A stretch of DNA of 64,000 nucleotides from positions 94,217 through 158,216 of the forward strand of contig JAJYOK010000004.1 of assembly GCA_021796215.1 (NCBI GenBank), written 5' to 3'. Origin of the DNA: Bacteroidota bacterium (GTDB lineage: Bacteria > Bacteroidota > Ignavibacteria > UBA10030 > UBA8401). A program made the translations under genes and the position numbers. This document shows, in pieces, positions 25,979-34,162 of the stretch. Every line of letters starts with the position of its first letter. Position 1 is the stretch's first letter. The notes under the pieces were generated by a model. The model had not been told where the DNA came from. It searched no databases and saw nothing but the letters and a program-made list of their open reading frames with translations.

Positions 25979-27691
25979 CTATTTCAGAAGAAGCATTTTC
26001 TTCACCGAACTATTTGTTCCGCTTGTAACTTTATAGAGATAAACTCCACTCGGGAGTGTGGATGCATTAAACGTCACTGTATGCAATCCTGCATGTTGAA
26101 CTTCATCAACAAGCGTGCTTACTTCTCTCCCTAAAACGTCGTACACCTTCAACACCGTATATCCGGACGTTGATAATGTGTATTGTATTCTTGTTGATGG
26201 ATTAAACGGGTTTGGATAGTTCTGGTTGAGCGAAAATTGCGCAGGAACAACCTTGAACGGCACCTTCACACCCGTCACTGTTTGTGCCTTTGCAATAGCG
26301 TCATTGAAGAGCGCCACACTGTATTTGTGATTGTGGAAGCCGCCGCTTTCGTCGGACTCAGCATACGTCATATTTGCCACTGCCTCTGCAGCGTTCACAC
26401 TGTCCTGATGCGTTGCGTTTGGATTCTCCAGCACAGTATCGGCTGCGCAGACCAGTGCTTCAGCCGTTGAGTCCAATGCTGCAAATTGGTTTTGCCATGA
26501 AGTAATAACTGTGTTGGCTGAATCGGCTGTCATTGCCGCATGGCATGTTGTGCAGCTTGCCGTTATTGAACCATCCGATTCCTCAACGAAAATATTCCAT
26601 GAATGACCCGCATAGTTCTTCGTATTGCTGCCGTCAATGTCATTCTTATGCATGTGGCAGTCAATACATTTCGCTCCGGGCATTGTCACTTGATTGGATA
26701 CATTCACGCCGCCTGTGCCTTGGCTGATATTATACGACAAGTGATCTGTGCCGGGAAATCGCAGATTGCCATGGCACTGACCGCACAATTCGTCTGACGA
26801 ACTCATTACTTGATACGACTTCGTTGCCGAATTGTAATAGGAGAGTGTGTCCGGGTTGTGCGGGTCGTGACAGGTATTGCACGCCACATTAGTCCAGTGC
26901 ATCGTATCAATCGGCGCTGTGGCGGAAGTAAATTGACCGTTTGCGTCAACTGAAAAGAACATTCCGAGCGCCTGTGCCTCGGTGATGCCCCCGTTCAATT
27001 GAACAGAAGTAGGTGCATGGCATCCAATGCAATCCTCATCATTGATAACTTCTGCTGGCGTAGCTCCGACATCGTTAGCGGAAAGTTCACCGGCAATGTC
27101 TGCCTGTCCGCCATGTCCGTGCTTGCTCTCCTGCCATGCATTATAAAGCTGATGATCCGTATCCGCAAAGTGAAGATTGCCGTGGCAGTTTCCGCACAGT
27201 GCAGAAACATTTTGCACGGAATCGTACGAAGCCGTTTGTGAGTTAAAGATCATTTGGGTCGGCATCGTCGTAGGATGGTTGGATGGAACGTTGTGGCATG
27301 TGGTGCAATAAACACTCGGCCATTGAGTTGAATTGACAGTGTCGGTCACGGCAGTGTATTTTCCGGACACTGTGGTAAAAAATGTTGACATCACTTGCGT
27401 CTCTGTCATCCCGCCATTGACTGAAACCGCCGTCGGTGCATGGCAGCCGACGCAATCTTCGGCCTGACTTCCATGAATGACGGAATCCGGTGCTTGCCCG
27501 ACCCAATTTGCCGAAAGCTCGTCTGCAATATCCTTTTGAGTGTTGGAATGACGGCTCATCATCCAGCTGCTTTTCTGGTTCGAATGACAAAGCTGGCAGT
27601 TTAATGTTGATTGGGAATAAGCAGCACTGGTGAGAAAGAGGAAGAAAGAAAAAACAATACTAGCGGTAACAACTTTATTAACATTTTTCAT
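25979..27691 (-). CDS. Exported nine-haem cytochrome c with type IX sorting domain
   Basis: 570 residues from the ATG at 27691 (GGAGATGG eight bases upstream); a signal peptide (VVTASIVFSFFLFLTSAAYSQ) follows. Nine CxxCH haem sites are seen in order: CQLCH, CVGCH, CTTCH, CGNCH, CIGCH, CNTCH, CGQCH, CIDCH, CTTCH. Hemes 2-4 and 5-7 are an internal duplication (C-(V/I)-GCHAPT..CxTCH..CG(N/Q)CHGNL). The last ~85 residues (FSLNQNYPNPFNPST to KKMLLLK) are a type A type IX sorting domain, so the haem part is probably placed on the cell surface or released. It may take electrons to or from external acceptors; no catalytic motif of a known reductase was recognised. Confidence 0.9.
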   Translation of the reverse strand: MKNVNKVVTASIVFSFFLFLTSAAYSQSTLNCQLCHSNQKSSWMMSRHSNTQKDIADELSANWVGQAPDSVIHGSQAEDCVGCHAPTAVSVNGGMTETQVMSTFFTTVSGKYTAVTDTVNSTQWPSVYCTTCHNVPSNHPTTMPTQMIFNSQTASYDSVQNVSALCGNCHGNLHFADTDHQLYNAWQESKHGHGGQADIAGELSANDVGATPAEVINDEDCIGCHAPTSVQLNGGITEAQALGMFFSVDANGQFTSATAPIDTMHWTNVACNTCHDPHNPDTLSYYNSATKSYQVMSSSDELCGQCHGNLRFPGTDHLSYNISQGTGGVNVSNQVTMPGAKCIDCHMHKNDIDGSNTKNYAGHSWNIFVEESDGSITASCTTCHAAMTADSANTVITSWQNQFAALDSTAEALVCAADTVLENPNATHQDSVNAAEAVANMTYAESDESGGFHNHKYSVALFNDAIAKAQTVTGVKVPFKVVPAQFSLNQNYPNPFNPSTRIQYTLSTSGYTVLKVYDVLGREVSTLVDEVQHAGLHTVTFNASTLPSGVYLYKVTSGTNSSVKKMLLLK

Positions 27692-28114
27692 TGTACCATC
27701 TCCGATCATCATAGTGGGAAGGGATTGAGACGAGGCAACACAACCTTTCTTCTTGGATCAAACCGCTGATCACAACTTCAACAGCACTCATGTTTGATAC
27801 ACTGTGATCAACATCAGACCTTTTTGTAAGGCTGCGTTGTAAAGAGAATATCACGCAACTTTGATGCCACCCAAATGCCTTAAAACAAGAAAATTTCCCC
27901 CTCGCTTTTGCAGTGATAGGAAATCCATTCGATTGAACTCTCAATTTTGCGAAGTATGTCCCTCTCTGTTGAAGCAGAGTCACGAGCGTTGGAAGAACTG
28001 TTCCTTGCTTTTGTCTCACTTCGTCGCTAGGCGAAAAAAACAAATAAAAAACGAAGAGCGAACCCAAACACGTGCTCAGTTCGCTGTTTAAAACAGGTGT
28101 GAAAAAGCTTTCCT
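27692..28114. other. Upstream region of the nine-haem cytochrome gene
   Basis: 423 bases with no accepted gene. It contains TTGAT-N8-ATCAA at 27794-27811, about 100 bases before the cytochrome start, resembling a CRP/FNR-type half-site pair but with a wider spacer than the usual four bases, so an operator is only possible. A terminator hairpin of the cupin gene lies at 28057-28085. Open frames on both strands here lack motifs and ribosome sites. Confidence 0.35.
28057..28085 (-). terminator. Terminator after the cupin gene
   Basis: AGCGAAC and GTTCGCT form the stem; on the minus strand it is followed by CTTCGTTTTTTATTTG, 30 bases after the cupin stop. Confidence 0.6.
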
Positions 28115-28444
28115 CTACTCCTTAATCATCACAATGACCATCTTGAACCGTTCAACCGCATTCACAGCGTGCGGGATGTTCGCCGGCAGGATGATGAACT
28201 CTCCACTCTTTACCGTGTTCGCGTGATTGTCAATAATAATTTCCGCTGTGCCATCGACAATCTCCACAAAAGCATTGAATGGTGCCGTGTGCTCGCTCAG
28301 CGACTGTCCGTTGTCAAATGCGAACAACGATACGGTGCCTCCTTTTTGTTTGATCAATTGTTTACTGACGACTGCATTGTCGGCATATTGAATAAAGCTT
28401 GCCAATGGTATTGCTCTTGCAAACAATTCTTGTTCTTTTTCCAT
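28115..28444 (-). CDS. Cupin-domain protein
   Basis: 109 residues forming one small beta-barrel. The first cupin motif is approximated by SLSEHTAPFNAFVEIVDGTAEI and the second by VKSGEFIILPANIPHAVNAVERFKMV. Metal-binding His/Glu positions appear present (EHTAPF and PxNxPH). Small cupins of this type bind metals or small molecules, or act as sensors; no specific reaction can be assigned. It starts five bases after the methyltransferase stop, so the two are co-transcribed. Confidence 0.85.
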   Translation of the reverse strand: MEKEQELFARAIPLASFIQYADNAVVSKQLIKQKGGTVSLFAFDNGQSLSEHTAPFNAFVEIVDGTAEIIIDNHANTVKSGEFIILPANIPHAVNAVERFKMVIVMIKE

Positions 28445-28448
28445 GGAG

Positions 28449-29228
28449 TTACTCCTTTACTGCAATAATGCTAATTGCGCTCATATGATGTTCATATTTA
28501 TTGAAGACGTTTCTCATCCCTATCATTCGTTTGAAAGCATGCCGCGTTGTTACTACATTGAATCCTATTCTCGCTGCTCCTCGAACTCCCTCGTCTCGAA
28601 CAATCCTGGACAATTTCAGCAAATGCATTGGATTTGTCAAAATCTTTTTAACACCGAATCCACATTTGTTGAGCAAGAAAGTCCATTCATGGGTTGTGAG
28701 CGGACGGGCATTGACATGAATTTCCTGAGAAAGCTCTCGTTGTATATCGTCTTTCAAACCATCTTGAATATCATCCGGCCGTAATGCGATTTCGTGAAGA
28801 GCATATCTGCCGCCGCTTTGAAGCAATCGATGCGCTTCGACAATAATATCCTCTTTACGCTCCTCCCTTTGCATTGTGAGGACCGCTTCTCCGACAACTA
28901 CGGTCGCACTGTTGCTGGGAAGACCGGAGCTTGTAATATTTTCATTGATGAAACTATAGTTGATGTTGGCTGACAAAGAGGCGAGATGTTTTACAGCTTC
29001 TTCATTCTGGTCAATCCCTGTATAGTTTTTGGGCTTTCGTGTGAATATCAACTGCGCCGTACTGCCAATACCGGGAGCAAATTCCACCACGATATCATCA
29101 GGCGTTATACTCAACGCGTCTATCATCTTCGCCGTCAGCTCTCTTCCGCCTGGGCGGAGAACCCGCTTCCCCATTCTTGCCAACAACCAATGTCCCGGCA
29201 TTTTTTCAACATCATAGCGTTCGAACAT
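28449..29228 (-). CDS. SAM-dependent methyltransferase (class I)
   Basis: 259 residues. The Rossmann-like core has motif I as VVEFAPGIGSTAQLIF, an acidic residue ending strand 2 in YTGIDQNEEAV, ATVVVGEAVLTMQ as strand 4, and LLQSGGRYALHEIAL near motif III. The N-terminus (GHWLLARMGKRVLRPGGREL) is a helical substrate cap. Small-molecule or lipid methylation is likely, but the substrate is unknown. It is encoded upstream of the cupin and downstream of the outer-membrane barrel gene (85-base gap). Confidence 0.85.
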   Translation of the reverse strand: MFERYDVEKMPGHWLLARMGKRVLRPGGRELTAKMIDALSITPDDIVVEFAPGIGSTAQLIFTRKPKNYTGIDQNEEAVKHLASLSANINYSFINENITSSGLPSNSATVVVGEAVLTMQREERKEDIIVEAHRLLQSGGRYALHEIALRPDDIQDGLKDDIQRELSQEIHVNARPLTTHEWTFLLNKCGFGVKKILTNPMHLLKLSRIVRDEGVRGAARIGFNVVTTRHAFKRMIGMRNVFNKYEHHMSAISIIAVKE

Positions 29229-29313
29229 GCTTACTCCATAATTGCGTTTATCATGACTGACGATTTCAAAAACTTAATGAAGGCGTTGTGCTCTTCCTCA
29301 TCTTCACAACAAC

Positions 29314-30129
29314 TCATTGTTCCTCTGCCGTCCAGTATGGGAGTTCCACAGAAAAATAGAAGAACACGCCAAGAATCCACTGGGCATTCGATAATTCCAT
29401 GGGGAAGCCGATTCCCGGAACTACTTGAGTTTTGCCGAAGTTCAATGCGAAACGAGTGCCGGGGGATACGATATACATGTTCTCTTCTCCATGTGTGGGA
29501 TTCACAATTGCCATTGTCTCAAAGAGAAAATTTGTGTTTTCCGACGAAAGCCAGATCATGCTGCCGCCTAGAGTCCATGAAGTGGAAATCGGGTTTCCGT
29601 GATCCCATTCGCAGCGGTCAAAAGTTGCGCCAAAATTAACGTGAGTCACGAAATGATTGCTTAGTCTCTTGCTGACGGGAATGTTTATTTGTGCACTCAT
29701 TCTTCCAAGATTTCCTGTGACCGAATTCACAGGAAGATAAAGAGAAATCCGTGGTGACACTGATGCCCAATCGTGCTTGTACAGAAGCTGGTATCGGTAG
29801 TTTGCATACAGGACCGTGGTGCCGTTTGCAACAGTCGGATATGCAACGGTGTAACTGAGCTGATTGGTTAACCCGTAGATTGGCACTTCCTGCGTAAACG
29901 TGAAGTTCGTCGCGTGCGGATTTTCAAACAAATGTTCCGAAGTGAAAATATGTTGAACAACTCCCGGCTCCTGATTGTAAGCTTCTTCGATATAAAAAGA
30001 ATTGTCTTCAATTGCGGGGGAAAAATTCTCTTGTGCATAGGAACGTTGGGTGGTAAAGAGGGATGCGAAAATTAAAAAGGTAACAGACAATCTTATCCTC
30101 CTGCTACGTAACGTGAAATACGTATTCAT
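29314..30129 (-). CDS. Outer-membrane beta-barrel protein
   Basis: 271 residues. A signal peptide (RLSVTFLIFASLFTTQRSYAQ) is followed by repeated amphipathic strands with alternating aromatic/polar residues (FTFTQEVPIYG, LSYTVAYPTV, YANYRYQLLYK, PRISLYLPV, THVNFGATF, WTLGGSMIWLS) and it ends in a strand near FFYFSVELPYW. This pattern and the GxxRMSAQINIPVSKRL segment are like the channel-type transporter barrels related to PF13557. It follows the FTR1 permease in the same direction, so it may be the outer-membrane part of the iron module. Substrate unknown. Confidence 0.65.
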   Translation of the reverse strand: MNTYFTLRSRRIRLSVTFLIFASLFTTQRSYAQENFSPAIEDNSFYIEEAYNQEPGVVQHIFTSEHLFENPHATNFTFTQEVPIYGLTNQLSYTVAYPTVANGTTVLYANYRYQLLYKHDWASVSPRISLYLPVNSVTGNLGRMSAQINIPVSKRLSNHFVTHVNFGATFDRCEWDHGNPISTSWTLGGSMIWLSSENTNFLFETMAIVNPTHGEENMYIVSPGTRFALNFGKTQVVPGIGFPMELSNAQWILGVFFYFSVELPYWTAEEQ

Positions 30130-30256
30130 TTTTTCTTCTCGCTTTCATAGGTTATAGATCACTAATTATATCCAGCACGGTCCGACAATGCCGCGATGTA
30201 TTGAATAGTTAAAAACGGTGTATCATCTCGTGAATACTCTTTTCTTAGGGACGGGG

Positions 30257-31312
30257 TCATTGCGTTGCTGCTGCATCAACTGTTGGAGGAGACTCAGGAC
30301 GATGTGCCGGCGCCATACCGCGTCGACGCGGCAGCCACACCGTCCGGTATCGAGCCAAAAAGTACGAGCCGATAACGAGAATCGCAGCGACAAACTGCGA
30401 AGCCAGTGTCTCCACCGTCGGGAAAACCGAAAACCAAACCCCTGCCCATGCAGGGATAAAAGGAGCAAGCCACGCTATCGTCGTCGTAGGAAGCCAAAGA
30501 GCTTGCTGCATCTCAAATACTTCTTCACCGACCATGATAAGTAATACACATCCCAGCAATACACCTGTAACAATTAACATTTTTTTGTAAGGAAGGTGGC
30601 GGTGGAGTATGAAGTTCAGTGCCGCGACGACACACGTAAGGAACAGCCCCACCGCCGTGCCTTTCAACACAATCGACCCTCCCATCCGCAGTCGAAAGCT
30701 CTGAAGGAACAGCACAACCTCGAAGCCTTCTCGATAGAACGAAGCAAAGCCAAGCAATCCTAAGCCCACGAGAAGGCGCCTTTTCAATACTGCGGAATCT
30801 TTCGCACCTTGGAGCAGGGTGCGCTTCTTTCGATTATGCATGGAGATCCAGCCGGTCCAGTAGACCTTATGGAAGAACCAATTCATCACAATAAGAAGAA
30901 CAATAACGGCGAGAAGCCCTGTAGCAGCCTGAACATCAAGAGCCGGAATGTTTGAAGCAAGATCAGCGATAATTCCCACAGCAACAAACCACGTAAGCAA
31001 CGTTGCAACAAAACCAACCGCCGCTCCAGCGGCCACGAAATGTCGAAATTGCTGATTGGATCCCATCAGACTCGCTGTGATCGCAGAGAGCACCAAAACG
31101 CATTCCAGTCCTTCACGAAAAACAAGGACACCAATATTCAAGATCGCAACGCTCTGACTTGTCTGTGGAAGTGTGGGATCTGGGTTGCCGTGCACCGTGA
31201 GACCCTGCCACACTAACACGGCAGCGACCGGTATCGCTGAGGCTCCGAGGAGAATACGAAGCGCTAACTGCCAAGACTTTTTAGCCCAAGGAAATAATAT
31301 TTTGTTCGACAT
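30257..31312 (-). CDS. FTR1/EfeU-family high-affinity iron permease
   Basis: 351 residues with seven predicted membrane helices. The two hallmark iron-binding repeats are present as FREGLECVLV and YREGFEVVLFL (REGLE-type R-E-x-x-E). FTR1 proteins import Fe3+ coupled to oxidation of Fe2+ at the outer face of the inner membrane. EfeO and EfeB partners are missing; a Rieske lipoprotein and a porin are encoded just upstream, which may supply the redox and outer-membrane steps. The C-terminal tail is Arg/Pro/Ala-rich and cytosolic. Paired Rrf2-like palindromes lie upstream of the cluster. Confidence 0.9.
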   Translation of the reverse strand: MSNKILFPWAKKSWQLALRILLGASAIPVAAVLVWQGLTVHGNPDPTLPQTSQSVAILNIGVLVFREGLECVLVLSAITASLMGSNQQFRHFVAAGAAVGFVATLLTWFVAVGIIADLASNIPALDVQAATGLLAVIVLLIVMNWFFHKVYWTGWISMHNRKKRTLLQGAKDSAVLKRRLLVGLGLLGFASFYREGFEVVLFLQSFRLRMGGSIVLKGTAVGLFLTCVVAALNFILHRHLPYKKMLIVTGVLLGCVLLIMVGEEVFEMQQALWLPTTTIAWLAPFIPAWAGVWFSVFPTVETLASQFVAAILVIGSYFLARYRTVWLPRRRGMAPAHRPESPPTVDAAATQ

Positions 31313-31429
31313 CTACAACCTTCTACAGCGGTTTCAAAGATGCACTGAGCGTATCGCGTGTTTGCTCATGTGCCGGAAATATTTCCTTACTTTTCAGCTC
31401 ATCAATTTGATTCCTGTAACGATGATAGC

Positions 31430-31852
31430 TTAGATGACAAGAATGACGATGTTCTCATCAACTCTTTGCGTCGCTAAGTGTTCCAGCGGAATGGTTGCCG
31501 GCCCGTGTGTCACGTTCCCCTCTTCGTCGAATGTACTTCCATGCAATGGACAGACGTAGCCGCTGCCGGTAAACGTAAGCGGATTCGCCGCATGTGTGCA
31601 GCGAAGCAAAACCGCCGAGAACTTTCCTTCGCCCTCTTTCTCCACAGCAATGTCATACTCAAAATTGTTTGCACGGACGATCAGAAAATTCTCTTCTGCA
31701 AAGAGAGCAAGAGGCACAGCTATCGTCTTCTCCTTCACCGACGCCGCATACACCGGAAACGACGCGCATGATGTCAACGAGCCCAGCCCCCATCCCGCGC
31801 TAATCGCCACACAGAGTGAACAGGAGATCTTGATAAACGTTCGCCGCTCCAT
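31430..31852 (-). CDS. Tat-exported Rieske 2Fe-2S lipoprotein
   Basis: 140 residues from the ATG at 31852, preceded by CGGAGACCC. The N-terminus MERRTFIKISC is a twin-arginine signal, and LTSC after the hydrophobic stretch is a lipobox, so a folded protein is anchored at the periplasmic face. The 2Fe-2S site is CTHAANP and CPLHGSTFDEEG: Cys-x-His and Cys-x-x-His, the canonical Rieske ligand pairs. It lies between the porin gene (10 bases) and the FTR1 gene, not beside a cytochrome b, so a bc1 role is unlikely. It may oxidise Fe2+ or pass electrons from that reaction to the chain; this is inference. Confidence 0.88.
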   Translation of the reverse strand: MERRTFIKISCSLCVAISAGWGLGSLTSCASFPVYAASVKEKTIAVPLALFAEENFLIVRANNFEYDIAVEKEGEGKFSAVLLRCTHAANPLTFTGSGYVCPLHGSTFDEEGNVTHGPATIPLEHLATQRVDENIVILVI

Positions 31853-31862
31853 AGGGTCTCCG

Positions 31863-33077
31863 TTAAAAAGAAAATCCGATACCAAGGTTGAAAAACGTAT
31901 TGTTTTGTTCATACGGCTGTGTGGCAGGATTTAAAGCGACTGTCAATGCCGGATTTTGATCGCCAGTATGCATCACGCGTACATCGGCTTTGATCACGAC
32001 ATTCGTGATCGGAAGATAATTCAACCCTATAATGACATGCTGCTGATCGAGCGTGCCGTCGAAGATTCCATTTGAGGGGATCGTTGCGTTGATATTCAAC
32101 TTTTCATAGCGGACAAAAACGATCAGTTGCTTTCCTTGCACCGTCCGGATTGCGTGGAACACATCGTATCCCGCTTCTGCATATGCACCGTATGCCGTTT
32201 TGGGCGTATTGTTCGCGTAGACGCGATTGATATCCGATGCATTCGGTATTGAGATAAACGCCCCTAACGCTTTGAATGAGCATCCATTGGCTTCAAACTG
32301 GATATCTGTCTCGCCGATGACGACAGGGGTTCCGAAAAACCCCGAGGTCAGTTGCAGGCTATCCGCTTGCTGTGGTGCAAGTCCAACGGTCCCACCATAA
32401 TATCCGCTTGCTTGCACTTTGAAATTTCCCGCGTACAACTGTAGCGCACCTGTTACTGCGAGATTGTTCGCACTAGCGTTCCGGCCTTCAAACCTCCCTT
32501 CACGAATTCCACTTCCATGTTCGAATGTCCCGCTGTTCAACCCATTGACAAGGGCGACACTGTAATTGAGTGGAAAAGAATTCAGGCTTCCATAGAATCC
32601 CACCCCTAATTCTCTCCATGTCGAAGGGATAATGTATGTTTCCACTTGTGTCCGTTCGTTGCCGTTAAATTCATCCGGTAGATGGTTTTCGTTCAGAATC
32701 CCCATACGGGGAAGAAAAAGTCCAGCAGTGATGTAATGACTCTGGTCAAGATTGAATTTCACGTATGCTTGTTCAAAAGCAATTTCCCCACCCTCTTCGC
32801 CGCCAGTCACCTTGGCATCCTCCATTTCCAGTTCTGAAAAGAACGAAACGCTCTGATTAAACTCATGACCTACGAAAAGAACAAGCCGTTCCAGATCAAT
32901 GATGGATGTCTTGCTGATAAAATCGCGCTGATAAATCACGTCGCCGTATCCACCAATTGTTGTTGATTGATGAGACCCGCCATTGTTCGCTAGCGAATTG
33001 TTCTCTTGTTGAGCCAATACTGGGACAGTAAAAAACATCATAAAAGCCAAAAACATCGAAATTATGACATTTTTCAT
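31863..33077 (-). CDS. Phosphate-selective-porin-like outer-membrane protein
   Basis: 404 residues from the ATG at 33077, with the signal peptide MKNVIISMFLAFMMFFTVPVLAQ. Many beta-strands with polar turns follow; IGGYGDVIYQRDFISKTSIIDLERLVLFVGHEFN in two parts and FFSELEMEDAKV, FEQAYVKFNLDQSHYITAGLFLPRMGILNE are typical of OprP/OprO-like porins, and it ends in FFNLGIGFSF with a terminal Phe. It is the first gene of the porin, Rieske, FTR1 cluster. The longer open frame to 33119 lacks signal-peptide logic and is not used. Confidence 0.8.
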   Translation of the reverse strand: MKNVIISMFLAFMMFFTVPVLAQQENNSLANNGGSHQSTTIGGYGDVIYQRDFISKTSIIDLERLVLFVGHEFNQSVSFFSELEMEDAKVTGGEEGGEIAFEQAYVKFNLDQSHYITAGLFLPRMGILNENHLPDEFNGNERTQVETYIIPSTWRELGVGFYGSLNSFPLNYSVALVNGLNSGTFEHGSGIREGRFEGRNASANNLAVTGALQLYAGNFKVQASGYYGGTVGLAPQQADSLQLTSGFFGTPVVIGETDIQFEANGCSFKALGAFISIPNASDINRVYANNTPKTAYGAYAEAGYDVFHAIRTVQGKQLIVFVRYEKLNINATIPSNGIFDGTLDQQHVIIGLNYLPITNVVIKADVRVMHTGDQNPALTVALNPATQPYEQNNTFFNLGIGFSF

Positions 33078-33195
33078 CACTATATCCTTATAGTTGTGAA
33101 TGTGAATTGTAGGGCGCAAAAAGAAACGACCTTGTTTGTCATTGATGAGTTTCTCATGGGTGCAAAATGTTAAATGGATTAAGCGTTGTTAAATT

Positions 33196-33210
33196 AGACT
33201 AAAATGGTCT
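33196..33210. promoter_or_regulatory. Candidate Rrf2/IscR-type operator, copy 1
   Basis: AGACTAAAATGGTCT, a 15-base inverted repeat with one mismatch, in the context TTAGACTAAAATGGTCTTAT, with a further half-site TTAGACTACC 5 bases on. The core GACTAAAATAGTC form is close to my memory of Rrf2-family (IscR) type 1 sites. About 120 bases upstream of the porin start. Confidence 0.5.
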
Positions 33211-33334
33211 TATTTAGACTACCATTATTTCTAATAGGAACATGCTCTTTACATACTTCAGTCACGAAACAAGGTAAAAATAAGCTATGTAACTGTCAAG
33301 GAAAAACTGCAAATTTGAGCAAATTTAGTAAATT

Positions 33335-33349
33335 AGACTAAAATAGTCT
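33335..33349. promoter_or_regulatory. Candidate Rrf2/IscR-type operator, copy 2
   Basis: AGACTAAAATAGTCT, a perfect inverted repeat AGACTA-AAA-TAGTCT in the context TTAGACTAAAATAGTCTTAT, 139 bases from copy 1 and sharing 18 of about 19 positions with it. A half-site TTAGTCC follows. The placement suggests control by a Fe-S or iron-sensing repressor. Confidence 0.55.
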
Positions 33350-34162
33350 TATTAGTCCAGGCGTTAATCAGTTGCAACGGAAAGCTAAAATGCCTGAAGA
33401 AATTGCCCGTTCTCTGCGATTTTCTTTGAAATCTTAGAAACTCTTCATTCTTTAAAAATAATAAATGAAACCCTCTTAGAACAAAGTGCGCGGTTACTTC
33501 TGAATTGAACACCCTAATGAGAGATGCTCACGTGCACTCCATAATCGTGGTATTAAAAATTTTTCTTCAACACCGATGCAAACGGGAAGAGAAATCAGAA
33601 CAAAGCAAGGCTTCTTGTGCTCTAAACACTTGACGATGATGACGATATTGGAAAGTATTCTGAGACAGTGTCGGATGTTGCATAGGTGCTGCTCTTTTCC
33701 GCTTCGAATAACTGAAAAGCAATTAAAAGAACATCTTGATCTGCCACTCTGGTTGAAAAGAGAAAACTGAAAAAGAGATGAATGTCAAAACAGGCTGAGA
33801 TGGCGTTTCGGTGAGGACGAGGGGTGTCCCCAACTTTCTTTGCCAAGGGCTTGATTTTGATTGAAAGAAACGGGAGATTTGTGCTGCTTGGTCCCTGTGG
33901 TCTACTCTATCTGAAAAGGAAAAAGTCAATGAGGATAGAGACCCTCCGAGGCAAAGCGCTTCATTTGTATAGAGCGAATCAGGTGTCGTCCTCTCATTCT
34001 TTATTTATTATGCTTCGGCGACGTAATGACGATCTTGCGTTCGAAGTCCACAACGTTGTATCAAATTATTCTGACGACAACTGCACGATTGTTTTTCTTT
34101 TAGCAACCAATCATCGTAGAAAATCAACCTTCTAAAAAGATCACTGCGAAAGGAATTTTTAC

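Larger units (their letters stand above)
33078..34162. other. 1.1-kb regulatory/intergenic region between the iron module and amt
   Basis: No convincing gene. Close to the porin start lie two similar palindromic sites (listed separately). Three plus-strand frames and two minus-strand frames of 60-100 codons between 33576 and 34135 have no motifs, no consistent ribosome sites and overlap each other, so they are left out. The amt gene has its own AAAGGA just before its ATG. Confidence 0.5.

Noticed and set aside
27794-27811. TTGAT-N8-ATCAA as an FNR/CRP operator
   Set aside because: The spacer is eight rather than four bases and no second copy was seen; kept only as a note in the intergenic entry.
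33576-34135. Several 60-100 codon frames upstream of amt
   Set aside because: Mutually overlapping, no motifs, no ribosome sites; treated as intergenic.
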